A stretch of DNA of 64,000 nt from Flavobacterium branchiicola (GTDB lineage: Bacteria > Bacteroidota > Bacteroidia > Flavobacteriales > Flavobacteriaceae): positions 26,931 through 90,930 of the forward strand of contig NZ_JAGYWA010000003.1 of NCBI RefSeq assembly GCF_018383905.1, given 5' to 3'. The notes under the pieces are model-generated. The model searched no databases, had not been told where the DNA came from, and was given only the letters and a program-made list of their open reading frames with translations. Within the stretch, counting starts at the first letter, position 1; every line of letters begins with the position of its first letter. Below are positions 8,680-16,750 of this stretch, piece after piece. Position numbers and translations under genes: made by a program.

Positions 8680-8892
8680 AATTGACAGGTTTTAAATTTT
8701 AAAGTTAATAATAAAATAGAGACAAAATTTAAATGAATATTAAAAATGTTTGAAAATAATTTTATTCGCTAAACGCTTATTAAACAATAGATTTTGAGAA
8801 TATTTTAAGGATGATTGAAATAATTTTAATTTTTCGTAAAACCGAAAGCAATGTATCACCGTAAATGAGCTTATAACTTAAAAACATTAATT

Positions 8893-9447
8893 ATGAAAAC
8901 TAGAAAATTTTTAGCAGTTGCAGTTTTAGCTTTAGGGTTTGTATTTACATCAAATGCACAAAAATCTGTAATGGTAGGTGGGGCTGCAATGTATCCGAAT
9001 AAAAATATTATTGAAAATGCTGTAAATTCTAAAGATCATACAACATTGGTTGCAGCAGTAAAAGCGGCAGATTTAGTTGAAACATTACAAGGGAAAGGAC
9101 CATTTACCGTTTTTGCTCCAACTAATGAAGCGTTTGATAAATTACCAAAAGGCACAGTTGAATCCTTATTGAAACCAGAGAATAAAAAAATGCTTCAAAC
9201 TATCTTGACATATCATGTTGTTGCCGGAAAAATGAATTCGTCTGATATTGCCGCAGCAATCAAAGCCGGAAAAGGAAAAGCTACACTTAAAACAGTTAGC
9301 GGAGGCACATTAACAGCCTGGATGAGTGGTAAGGATTTATACATCAGTGATGAAAATGGAAATAAATCTAAAGTAACAATTGCAGATGTAAATCAGTCAA
9401 ATGGAGTAATTCACGTAGTTGATGCCGTTTTGCTTCCTAAAAAATAA
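8893..9447 (+). CDS. Fasciclin (FAS1) domain protein
   Basis: Small secreted protein of 184 aa: a signal peptide (MKTRKFLAVAVLALGF...SNAQ), then a single FAS1 domain from about residue 35 to the end. The two family motifs are visible: FTVFAPTNEAFDKLP (H1 region) and the NGVIHVVDAVLLP ending (H2 region), with TILTYHVVAGK between. FAS1 domains mediate cell-surface or matrix adhesion in many organisms; the specific role here is unknown. It stands alone, with a probable terminator at 9482-9515 and convergent to the exporter gene that follows. Confidence 0.92.
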   Translation: MKTRKFLAVAVLALGFVFTSNAQKSVMVGGAAMYPNKNIIENAVNSKDHTTLVAAVKAADLVETLQGKGPFTVFAPTNEAFDKLPKGTVESLLKPENKKMLQTILTYHVVAGKMNSSDIAAAIKAGKGKATLKTVSGGTLTAWMSGKDLYISDENGNKSKVTIADVNQSNGVIHVVDAVLLPKK

Positions 9448-9481
9448 AAGCACCTCCAAAATTAGAATAACTTTGTTGAAG

Positions 9482-9515
9482 AAGCCTTGCAGATTTATAC
9501 AGGGCTTTTTTTATT
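9482..9515 (+). terminator. Terminator after fasciclin gene
   Basis: Stem AAGCCTTG / CAGGGCTT (one G-U pair) with a ten-base loop, followed by a T-run. It overlaps the end of the convergent exporter gene at 9511. Confidence 0.7.
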
Positions 9516-10356
9516 TTTTTGCTGTTAATGTACTTCCGGCTGAAGCAATTACAACACATAGAACAGCTAAAATTTCAGTAAAACTTAAACTTTCCTGTAA
9601 GAAAATAAAAGCGCAAACAGAAGCTGCAGCTGGTTCTAAACTCATTAAGATACTAAATGTACGTGGAGGAAGCTGACCAAGGGCTTTCATTTCTAAAGTA
9701 AACGGAACCGCACTGGATAAAAAGGCGAGTGCAACACCCATTCCTAAGAATTTTGGAGTAAGATTGGCAAGTCCGTTTTCGAAGAAACCAAAAGGCAAAA
9801 TTAGAATAGCGGCAAACAACATTCCAATTGTAACAGCTTGACCACCATTCATTATTTTAGAAATTTTACCGCCTAATACAATGTATGCAGCCCACAGAGC
9901 ACCGGCTAAAAGAGCAAAAATAACACCTAATGAATCTAAACGACTATTTGTCCAGGGTGCCATTAATAAAATTCCGATTGCAGCAAGTAAAACCCAGCAA
10001 TAATCAACTAAACGTTTTGAGCCAAAAATTGCAACCACAAGAGGACCAATAAATTCTAATGTTACTCCCAGGCCAACTGGAATTCTTTCAATAGCTAAAT
10101 AAAAAATTAAATTCATTGCTCCCAAAGCTAGTCCGTACGGAATAACAAGTTTCCATTGTGCTGATGTAATTTCTTTTAAGTTTGGTCTGTAAGCTAATAA
10201 TAAAATTAATGCTGAAAATCCAATTCGCATTGATGCCGTACCTGCAGCTCCGATCGTTGGAAATAACGTTTTTGCAATTGCTGCGCCACATTGTACACTA
10301 ATAATTGCTAGTAACACTGCCGGAACAGGAGGAAGGTTTATTTCTTTATTTTTCAT
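9511..10356 (-). CDS. EamA-family (DMT) inner-membrane exporter, RhtA-like
   Basis: Drug/metabolite-transporter superfamily permease of 281 aa with about ten membrane helices in two EamA halves. The N-terminal sequence (PAVLLAIISVQCGAAIAKTLFP) and the later LEPAAASVCAFIFLQE segment match the RhtA threonine/homoserine exporter subgroup more than generic EamA proteins. The likely role is export of amino acids or related metabolites; the substrate cannot be read from sequence. A -7 element (TACTTTTG on the minus strand, 10399-10406) precedes it, and the 46-residue small gene lies just upstream on the same strand. Confidence 0.85.
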   Translation of the reverse strand: MKNKEINLPPVPAVLLAIISVQCGAAIAKTLFPTIGAAGTASMRIGFSALILLLAYRPNLKEITSAQWKLVIPYGLALGAMNLIFYLAIERIPVGLGVTLEFIGPLVVAIFGSKRLVDYCWVLLAAIGILLMAPWTNSRLDSLGVIFALLAGALWAAYIVLGGKISKIMNGGQAVTIGMLFAAILILPFGFFENGLANLTPKFLGMGVALAFLSSAVPFTLEMKALGQLPPRTFSILMSLEPAAASVCAFIFLQESLSFTEILAVLCVVIASAGSTLTAKK

Positions 10357-10419
10357 GAGAAGATTGTAGAAAAAGATATTCTCTTTCTACTAAATGGACA
10401 AAAGTATTTTCTAATTTAA

Positions 10420-10560
10420 TTAACCTAAAGCACGTTTAGTTACATAAGCACGATAGCCAATAATAGCCATTTGCCATTTTTTGGCTTTTGAAATATCTAA
10501 GCCTTGTTTGGTAAAACTTGGCAAAAGAATTTTATTTAGTTTGGCTAAAAATTTATACAT
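10420..10560 (-). CDS. Small basic protein, 46 aa, unknown function
   Basis: A short ORF beginning MYKFLAKLNKILLPSFTKQG and ending VTKRALG. It is rich in Lys and aromatic residues with no clear membrane segment. It has its own convincing promoter on the minus strand: -33 TTTG (10603-10606) and -7 TATCTTTG (10578-10585), 17 nt apart, with a leader of about 12 nt. Similar tiny proteins are, as far as I recall, widespread in flavobacteria and sometimes mislabelled SsrA-binding protein; nothing in this sequence supports that function. The promoter and the protein-like composition make it likely real. Confidence 0.6.
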   Translation of the reverse strand: MYKFLAKLNKILLPSFTKQGLDISKAKKWQMAIIGYRAYVTKRALG

Positions 10561-10577
10561 AGTAGGTTAATTTCATG

Positions 10578-10606
10578 CAAAGATATAAAAAAAATGACTT
10601 TACAAA
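10578..10606 (-). promoter_or_regulatory. Promoter of the 46-aa gene
   Basis: Read on the minus strand: TTTG at 10606-10603 and TATCTTTG at 10585-10578, spacer 17 nt. It overlaps the loop of the terminator of the upstream M56 operon. Confidence 0.6.
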
Positions 10607-10619
10607 AGGCAAAGTCATT
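10587..10619 (-). terminator. Terminator of the BlaI/M56 operon
   Basis: Stem AATGACTTT / AAAGTCATT with a nine-base loop. On the minus strand it is followed by a run of eight T. It lies about 220 bp past the stop of the distal M56 gene. Confidence 0.65.
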
Positions 10620-10841
10620 AACCAAATTTAGAAGTGTTATTTTAAAGTTTGATACTGATAATCAGATTGTTGTATTGTTGTATTTGCTTGTGTTTTTTTG
10701 TTTTTTTCTGATTTTTTTAAGCATTTAATTGTTGAATTCACATTTATTCTGATGAAACAAAAAATACTAAAAATGAAACTAATTGAAAATAAAAAAAACA
10801 GTGACATTACACTGGTTTTAATTTTATTGATTTTGAAATGG

Positions 10842-12599
10842 TTATGATTTTTTACTTTCTTTCTCCATCTTACGCATTTCTTTTTCGTGAGCTTTCATAT
10901 TCTTCTCATACACCTTCATGTCTTTTTCAAATTGCTCCATTTTCTTTTCAAAATCTCCTCCAAATTGCTGGTCGATATATGTGCCATATTTGTCCATTTC
11001 AGCTCCAAATTTTTCCATAGCGATTTCATACTTTTCCATTTCTTTATCATAAACAAGTTCACGTTTTGACATAATGTCTTCTACCTGATCTTGATAAGCA
11101 TTCAATTTTGGTTGAAATGCGTCCATTTTTTTTTGAAATTCTGCCATCTTTTTGTCAAAATCTTTCATAGCTAGTTTATCCGAAGTATTTCTTGGTAATA
11201 CAGGAGGTTTTGGCATATGCGACATTGGCGAAGTCGGTAGCTGTAAGTCTTTTGGTAATATTGGCATTACCGGAGCAACTGGCGCTGGCTCTAATTCTGG
11301 TGTTGCTGGTGGCGTAGGAGGAACTGGCGGAGCAATTCTATCCGAGCCATTATAACTTGCTATTTCTGCTACACGATCTTCATAATTAGTTGACTTATCA
11401 CTTTCTGTATCTGTAACAACACCAATTTTTCCGATGCCGTTTTGAGTTGAAACAGAAATTCCAAAGCTTTTTATAGCTTTATCATCATCAATTTCAATGG
11501 TTTGAACCTCTTTAGTTCCTTTTTTAATGCTGACTTTAATTCCGATTAATTCGTTTTTAGAGTTTCTCTTTATATTAGAAACAGCAACATCTGCACCATG
11601 ATTCTTTTTAAGCTTCTCGGCTATTACTTTTAATTCCTGATCAGTTGTATTTTTATTAATGTTATAAATATCATCTGAATCATTGGTTTTAGAAATTTCC
11701 TTAGGCTGATTTTTCTCTTGCGCTATGGTTTTAATTTGAAACAACAGTACAAAAGCAACAAGTGCCGGAAGTATAGCATAATACTTCCAGTAATTCCATT
11801 TTTTTGATTGATTTTTGTTTAACATGACAATTCGTTTTTTGATTAATGATTGATAAAAATGATTGGTGATTGCAACACAAGTCTCATGTGTTGTGATTTT
11901 TAATAACGTGTATTGATACGCTTTTTTGTCGGCTATTTTTTTAGAAGCTTCGTTGTCTGCAATAAATTCCAAATTTTGCAGAATTGCTTTTTTGTACAGC
12001 CAGATAACTGGATTGAACCAAAAAAGAATGCAGAAAATCCTCGAAATTATTACATCAATAGTATGATGTTGATCGCTGTGAACTTTTTCATGTTCCAAAA
12101 TGCTTTGTAATTCTGTTTCGCTGTACAGTGATGAATTGTACACGATATAATCAAAGTAAGAAAAAGGTGCAATATTATCTTCTACATCAATAAATTTAAA
12201 ATCTTCTTGTTGTTTTATTTTTTTTCCTTTAAGAACATTGTTTAAGCTATAAAAGTCAATGGCAAATTTGATCAGAAATGCAGAAAAACCAATAGTATAA
12301 ACAGTCAGGGATACCAAGAACCAATTGATCTCAAAAGTGTCATTTTCGACAATTTTTGGACTGAAAGATGTAACATGGTTATAATTTGCTGGTAAAGTAT
12401 ATGAAACGGGAATTGGTTCGATCCACACTACTTTAGTATAAATTATCAAAGGCAAAATAACCGCAGTTAATAAACCTGCAAGCAAAAAATATCTATTGCT
12501 GTTAAAAAAAGTTTCTTTACGCAACAGAAAATAATAGGCAAAATAAAATACTGCAATTAAAGAACTTGATTTGGCGATAAAAATAAAAAGTGCTTCCAT
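10842..12599 (-). CDS. BlaR1-like M56 metallopeptidase, proline-rich/coiled-coil variant
   Basis: Inner-membrane zinc peptidase of 585 aa of the BlaR1/MecR1 type, which in known systems senses an envelope signal and leads to cleavage or release of a BlaI repressor. Membrane helices flank the catalytic HEKVH motif (residues 170-174), with the downstream EFIAD (211-215) giving the third zinc ligand. The shared block up to about residue 290 closely matches the paralogue at 12718. Beyond the last helix (about 275-290) comes a short domain shared with the paralogue (TTDQELKVIAEKLKKNHG), then a proline-rich stretch (PPVPPTPPATPELEPAP) and a long Lys/Glu/Met coiled coil to the end. This ending differs completely from the paralogue, suggesting different outputs or ligands. 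There is no penicillin-binding sensor domain. Confidence 0.88.
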   Translation of the reverse strand: MEALFIFIAKSSSLIAVFYFAYYFLLRKETFFNSNRYFLLAGLLTAVILPLIIYTKVVWIEPIPVSYTLPANYNHVTSFSPKIVENDTFEINWFLVSLTVYTIGFSAFLIKFAIDFYSLNNVLKGKKIKQQEDFKFIDVEDNIAPFSYFDYIVYNSSLYSETELQSILEHEKVHSDQHHTIDVIISRIFCILFWFNPVIWLYKKAILQNLEFIADNEASKKIADKKAYQYTLLKITTHETCVAITNHFYQSLIKKRIVMLNKNQSKKWNYWKYYAILPALVAFVLLFQIKTIAQEKNQPKEISKTNDSDDIYNINKNTTDQELKVIAEKLKKNHGADVAVSNIKRNSKNELIGIKVSIKKGTKEVQTIEIDDDKAIKSFGISVSTQNGIGKIGVVTDTESDKSTNYEDRVAEIASYNGSDRIAPPVPPTPPATPELEPAPVAPVMPILPKDLQLPTSPMSHMPKPPVLPRNTSDKLAMKDFDKKMAEFQKKMDAFQPKLNAYQDQVEDIMSKRELVYDKEMEKYEIAMEKFGAEMDKYGTYIDQQFGGDFEKKMEQFEKDMKVYEKNMKAHEKEMRKMEKESKKS

Positions 12600-12604
12600 A
12601 ATAT

Positions 12605-12708
12605 TTATTTTGCTTCTTGAGGAGTTTCGATAATTACCAGTATTTCACGTAATTCTGGGGCTAAAATCTCTTCTTTTTTGTTGATTAGCTTTTGTGTAAT
12701 TTTAGTTT
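12605..12708 (-). pseudogene. Relic of a second blaI with internal deletion
   Basis: Between the two M56 genes the minus strand encodes QKLINKKEEI joined directly to LAPELREILVIIETPQEAK and a stop. The first part matches the start of the intact BlaI (QKLTNKEEEI) and the second its end (SAAELREILAMIENPKEEK). The whole central part, including the DNA-binding winged helix, is missing and no ATG remains. The deletion junction falls at the similar KKEEI/KEEKI stretches. This shows that the blaI-M56 pair was duplicated in tandem and one blaI then collapsed. Confidence 0.75.
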
Positions 12709-12717
12709 AAAATGCAA

Positions 12718-14298
12718 TTACTTTTTTGTGTCAATAATAATTACTCCATTAACAGCATCTTCACCATATTTTGCAACAGCGTCTATGTTCTTTAAAATAG
12801 TCATTGTTTTGATATTAAGTGAATTTAAGGAATTTGCATTTTCGGGATCTATATGGCCAATTACCATTCCGTTTACTACATATAGCGGGAAAGAATTTGT
12901 TATTTTGGTTTGTTGTCCATCATTATTGGTCACGGTAACATTTGTGTTTACGTTTCCATTTGCATCAGTGCTTACAACAGTATTAGTAACGGTGCTAACA
13001 GTGCAATCAGTTTTTGTGCTAGTATTAGAATTAGTGTTAACATTAGTTTTAGAATTTTGAACTTTTATTATTTCAACATTATTCACTTTGTCATTAGGAT
13101 TGCCAGCTTGATTACCTGCAACTAAGCTGATTTTTTTTGAGCCATCATCATTTGTAGTAATCATGATTCCGCAATCTTTAATTCCTTTGTCACCAAGAAC
13201 CTCATATTCCTGTTCTTGTTCTGTGCCAATTTTTGCATGCACTTTTAATGCAATTACTTCGTTTTGAGAATTTCGTTTTAGCTCTGCAATTGTAAAATCA
13301 ACATTGTGGTTTTGTTTTAATTTTTCTGCAATAACCTTTAGTTCCTCATCTGTAGTTGTTTTATTGATTTTGAAAAGTTCAACAGATTTGGTTTTTATTT
13401 TAGAAACCTCAATGTGTGCCTCTTTTTTCTCCTTTGCAATTACTTCTATCTGAAATAAAAGCACAAACGCAACAAGAGCAGGAATTACCATGTAGTACTT
13501 CCATGTACTTCTTTTTTTTGATTGATTTTTGTTTAACATGACGATTCGTTTTTTGATTAATGATTGATAAAAATGATTGGTAATGGCAACACAACTTTCA
13601 TGTGTTGTAATTTTTAAAAGCGTGTATTGATATGCTTTTTTATCAGCTATTTTTTTGGATGCTTCTTTATCTGCAATAAATTCCAGATTTTGACTAATAG
13701 CTTTTTTATAAAGCCATACTACTGGATTGAACCAAAACAGAAGGCAAAAAACACGGGAAATAAGAACATCAACAGTATGATTTTGATCGCTGTGTACTTT
13801 TTCATGCTCGATAATATTCTCTAATTCTAATGCCGTGTACATTGATGAGTTGTATACGATATAGTCAAAGTAGGAGAAAGGCGCGATATTATCTTTTATG
13901 TCAACGAATTTGAAATCTGCTTGTTGTTGGATTTTTTGTCCTTTTAAAACATTGTGCAGACTGTAAAAATCCATTCCCAGCTTTATTAAAAGTAGTATAA
14001 AACCAATACTGTAAATAAGTAACAATAGAAACCACCAATTAATCTCTGTATTATTGGTTTGAATGTTTTGTAAAGAACTAATCTCAGCTAAATTGATATT
14101 TGTTTCAGGAGTAGGTTTTACCCAGATAATTTTGGTGTAAACAGCAAATGGCAAGACAACCGAAGTAATTAAACCGATTAGCAAAAACCAGCGATTGCTG
14201 TTGAAGAATGTTTCTTTACGAAGTAAAAAATAATAAGCACAGTAAAATAGTATAACTAAACCTGCAGATTTGGCAATATAAATAAGTAGTGCTTCCAT
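12718..14298 (-). CDS. BlaR1-like M56 metallopeptidase with plug-like C-terminus
   Basis: Paralogue of the gene at 10842 (526 aa) and likely the direct partner of the BlaI encoded just upstream (4-bp gap). Membrane helices surround the HEKVH zinc motif (165-169), followed by EFIAD. After the last helix comes the shared TTDEELKVIAEKLKQNH domain, an Asn/Thr-rich linker (NTNSNTSTKTD) and a terminal segment (PLYVVNGMVIGHIDPENANS...KYGEDAVNGVIIIDTKK) that looks like the start of a TonB-dependent receptor plug domain. Known BlaR1/MecR1 carry a penicillin-binding sensor there; this one does not, so beta-lactam sensing is not supported. The ending may contact an outer-membrane receptor or another periplasmic partner; that is inference. 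Confidence 0.88.
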   Translation of the reverse strand: MEALLIYIAKSAGLVILFYCAYYFLLRKETFFNSNRWFLLIGLITSVVLPFAVYTKIIWVKPTPETNINLAEISSLQNIQTNNTEINWWFLLLLIYSIGFILLLIKLGMDFYSLHNVLKGQKIQQQADFKFVDIKDNIAPFSYFDYIVYNSSMYTALELENIIEHEKVHSDQNHTVDVLISRVFCLLFWFNPVVWLYKKAISQNLEFIADKEASKKIADKKAYQYTLLKITTHESCVAITNHFYQSLIKKRIVMLNKNQSKKRSTWKYYMVIPALVAFVLLFQIEVIAKEKKEAHIEVSKIKTKSVELFKINKTTTDEELKVIAEKLKQNHNVDFTIAELKRNSQNEVIALKVHAKIGTEQEQEYEVLGDKGIKDCGIMITTNDDGSKKISLVAGNQAGNPNDKVNNVEIIKVQNSKTNVNTNSNTSTKTDCTVSTVTNTVVSTDANGNVNTNVTVTNNDGQQTKITNSFPLYVVNGMVIGHIDPENANSLNSLNIKTMTILKNIDAVAKYGEDAVNGVIIIDTKK

Positions 14299-14302
14299 AC
14301 TA

Positions 14303-14671
14303 CTATTTTTCTTCTTTTGGATTCTCGATCATTGCAAGAATTTCACGTAATTCTGCAGCAGAAATTTTTTCTTCTTTTGCAAAAAATGAAACCATATTCT
14401 TATACGAACTATTGAAATAGTTATCAATTGCCGTTTTCATGTACTTTTTGCTGTACGCTTCTAAAGTTACAACCGGATAATACTGATGTGTATTTCCGAA
14501 TGCATTATGCGCCACAAAGCCCTTTTCCTCCAGATTTCGAACTATAGTCGAAAGTGTGTTATAATGCGGTTGATCTTCAGTAATTTCTGCCTGAATCTCT
14601 TTTACGAATGCTTTTTTAAGCTTCCATAAAATCTGCATGATTTCTTCTTCTTTGTTGGTTAACTTTTGCAT
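14303..14671 (-). CDS. BlaI/MecI/CopY-family repressor
   Basis: Winged-helix transcriptional repressor of 122 aa. An N-terminal DNA-binding domain (LTNKEEEIMQILWKLKKAFVKEIQ...YNTLSTIVRNLEEKGFVAH) is followed by a dimerisation tail (KKYMKTAIDNYFNSSYKNMVSFFAKEE). In characterised systems the protein represses its own operon until the BlaR1-type peptidase signals. I start at the ATG at 14671 (MQKLTN); an in-frame upstream ATG at 14719 would run through the operator and promoter. The likely operator is the inverted repeat at 14698-14733. It is the first gene of the BlaI/M56 operon. Confidence 0.92.
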   Translation of the reverse strand: MQKLTNKEEEIMQILWKLKKAFVKEIQAEITEDQPHYNTLSTIVRNLEEKGFVAHNAFGNTHQYYPVVTLEAYSKKYMKTAIDNYFNSSYKNMVSFFAKEEKISAAELREILAMIENPKEEK

Positions 14672-14688
14672 GTTTTCTAATTTTAATT

Positions 14689-14733
14689 CAAACCTACAAC
14701 TATTTTTATAGTTACGCAACTATAAAAGTAGTT
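14689..14733 (-). promoter_or_regulatory. BlaI promoter/operator
   Basis: A near-perfect inverted repeat, AACTATTTTTATAGTT (14698-14713) and AACTATAAAAGTAGTT (14718-14733), is separated by 4 nt. It sits directly upstream of the minus-strand -7 element TAGGTTTG (14696-14689) and covers the -33 region (TTGC near 14719). A further half-site AACTATTTTTT follows at about 14737. This placement is what autorepression by the adjacent BlaI would require. Confidence 0.65.
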
Positions 14734-14834
14734 ATTTAACTATTTTTTAAGTTTGAAGTCAGAATTGGGCATGAAAAAGCAATTCAATTCAAATGTAATG
14801 AATTGAAAATTAAATATTTATAATAAAATAAACT

Positions 14835-16052
14835 TTAAGATATTTTTTCGCGTACCAGCGCTTTTTTAATCCATAAACAACAAAGCGTTGCAATTACACC
14901 AATACTGGCCATAAAAAACCAGTTGGTCTGATAGCCCATACGTGTAATAATTTCGAACCCTAATTTTGAGCTTATAATATGCGCTAAACTAAAACTCATG
15001 GTATACAAGGCCATATAACGGCCTTCCTGACCTTTTGGAGCACGACTTAAAGCAAAAGCATTAGAAAAAGGGAAGGTTAAAATTTCGCCTATCGAAATAC
15101 AAATCATACTTATAACCAGTATTCCTGCCCAAACATTAATTAGCAATAAAAAGAAACTCAGCGCCATTACAGAAGACCCAAGAATAATAATTCTGATTTT
15201 AGGAAAGCCTTTTCGCTCCATAAAACCAACTGTTGGCATTTCCAAAGCAAAAATTAAGAGTCCGTTTAAGGTCATTAATAATCCGGTCTGAAATTCGCTC
15301 AAACCAAATTTCTCATTATGATATAAAGGCAGAGTCGTAAAAAGCTGAAAGAAAATCATCGCAGTTACAAAACTTACAAATAAGAAAACCCAAAAGATTT
15401 TATCATGAAACACTGATTTTATATCTCCCGCACTTTCATTTTTATCATCATGAATTGCTTTTTTCTTTTCTTTCACCAATAAAGCAAAAATGGAAATAGA
15501 AATAATACATGAAGCTCCATCAACCCAAAACAAACCGGAATATCCAATTCCCATAATGATTAAACCTCCAAGCGCGGGCCCGGCTGCAAAACCTAAATTT
15601 ACGGCAAGACGCACAAGAGTCAGGGCACGTGTTCTGTTTTCTGGTTTCGCATAAGCACCCAAAGAAACAAACATTGCGGGTCTAAACATATCTGCAATCG
15701 TCATTAAGACAAACATGGCACCGCAAAGCGCCCAAAACGTAGTAATATATTGCACGAAAAAAAGCGAAACTCCACTAGTGAATAAACTAAAAATCATGAT
15801 TTTGTAAAAACCAATTTTATCTGATAGTTTACCGCCCAGCCATGAACCTAACATAGACCCTAAACCAAAAGCCACCATTATCCAACCTACTTGATTGTAA
15901 GTAAAATGCAAGTCTTCTTTTAAATATTTAGATAGAAAAGGAAGCACCATTGTTCCCGCACGATTAATAAAAGTAACGATGGCAAGTATCCAAATTTCTC
16001 TTGAAAATCCGCGAAAATTGTTGATGTAATGGCTAAAGGCAGTTTTGAGCAT
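14835..16052 (-). CDS. MFS transporter (multidrug-resistance type)
   Basis: Major-facilitator permease of 405 aa with about 12 membrane helices. The loop 2-3 signature GSWLGGKLSDKIGFYK and the drug:H+ antiporter-like motif GPALGG are visible. The overall pattern resembles MdtH/YqgE-like efflux carriers; the substrate is unknown. It diverges from the DUF1684 gene at 16151; a minus-strand -7 element TAACTTTG lies at 16074-16081. It is not part of the BlaI operon, whose promoter lies downstream of its stop. Confidence 0.88.
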   Translation of the reverse strand: MLKTAFSHYINNFRGFSREIWILAIVTFINRAGTMVLPFLSKYLKEDLHFTYNQVGWIMVAFGLGSMLGSWLGGKLSDKIGFYKIMIFSLFTSGVSLFFVQYITTFWALCGAMFVLMTIADMFRPAMFVSLGAYAKPENRTRALTLVRLAVNLGFAAGPALGGLIIMGIGYSGLFWVDGASCIISISIFALLVKEKKKAIHDDKNESAGDIKSVFHDKIFWVFLFVSFVTAMIFFQLFTTLPLYHNEKFGLSEFQTGLLMTLNGLLIFALEMPTVGFMERKGFPKIRIIILGSSVMALSFFLLLINVWAGILVISMICISIGEILTFPFSNAFALSRAPKGQEGRYMALYTMSFSLAHIISSKLGFEIITRMGYQTNWFFMASIGVIATLCCLWIKKALVREKIS

Positions 16053-16104
16053 TATAAATTATCTTATTTGCAACAAAGTTAGGAAACTTTGTCACGAATT
16101 GCGG

Positions 16105-16135
16105 TTGCTGCTTTATTACTTTTAAACTATTTTTG
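16105..16135 (+). promoter_or_regulatory. Promoter of the DUF1684 operon
   Basis: TTGC at 16105-16108 and TATTTTTG at 16128-16135, spacer 19 nt. The predicted start is near 16140, about 10 nt before the ATG at 16151. Confidence 0.6.
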
Positions 16136-16150
16136 CATAAAATTTCAAAG

Positions 16151-16750
16151 ATGAAAAAATCTATTGTACTTATTGTTCTGATGATTTTTAACTATGGCTT
16201 TTGTCAGAAAAAGTTCAGTCCTGCTGATGCACAGAAATTTCAGAAACAAATTAATTCTGAATATGCTGACGCTAAGACAAGTCCGCTTATGGAAGAAGAT
16301 TTAAAAACTTTTAAAACATTAGATTTTTACCCAATAAGTGACAAATATTTTGTGAATGCAAAATTTGAAAAGGCAAAAAATGAGAAAGTTTTCGAAATGA
16401 AAACTACAGGAACAAGAACGCCAAAATATATCAAATACGGAACGATCTATTTCAGTATAAATGGAGTTCAGATGAAGTTGAATGTTTATAGAAATATTGA
16501 ACTTTCAAAACAAAAGGAATACAAAGATCATTTGTTTTTACCTTTTTCTGATTTAACCTCAGGTAAAGAAAGTTATATAGGAGGAAGATATATCGATCTT
16601 AAAATCCCAAAAGGAAATACAATTGTAGTCGATTTTAATCAGGCATATAACCCATACTGCGCTTATAATCACAAGTATTCTTGTCCGTTGGTTCCTTTAG
16701 AAAATGATTTGAATATCGAAATCAAAGCAGGAGTAAAAGCTTTTCATTAA
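16151..16750 (+). CDS. DUF1684 family secreted protein
   Basis: Protein of 199 aa with a signal peptide (MKKSIVLIVLMIFNYGFCQ) and a DUF1684 domain. Conserved family features are the beta-rich core (YGTIYFSINGVQMKLNVY), GGRYIDLKIP, and the ending FNQAYNPYCAYNHKYSCPLVPLEN with two Cys. The biochemical role of DUF1684 is not established. An upstream TTG at 16133 is in frame, but it lies inside the -7 promoter element, so the ATG at 16151 is the start. Its stop codon overlaps the start of the TatD gene by one base, so the two are translationally coupled. Confidence 0.88.
   Translation: MKKSIVLIVLMIFNYGFCQKKFSPADAQKFQKQINSEYADAKTSPLMEEDLKTFKTLDFYPISDKYFVNAKFEKAKNEKVFEMKTTGTRTPKYIKYGTIYFSINGVQMKLNVYRNIELSKQKEYKDHLFLPFSDLTSGKESYIGGRYIDLKIPKGNTIVVDFNQAYNPYCAYNHKYSCPLVPLENDLNIEIKAGVKAFH

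Noticed and set aside
9419..9676. 85-codon plus-strand ORF after the fasciclin gene
   Set aside because: Crosses the fasciclin stop and terminator and lies antisense to the exporter.
10420..10560. SmpB (SsrA-binding protein) fragment
   Set aside because: At 46 residues it lacks the SmpB beta-barrel; no sequence support for that name.
12692..13060. 122-codon plus-strand ORF over the M56 gene
   Set aside because: Antisense shadow of a well-supported gene; its Val/Thr/Leu-rich translation follows from the Asn/Thr linker on the other strand.
12718..14671. Beta-lactam resistance locus
   Set aside because: The M56 proteins lack the penicillin-binding sensor domain and no beta-lactamase is adjacent.
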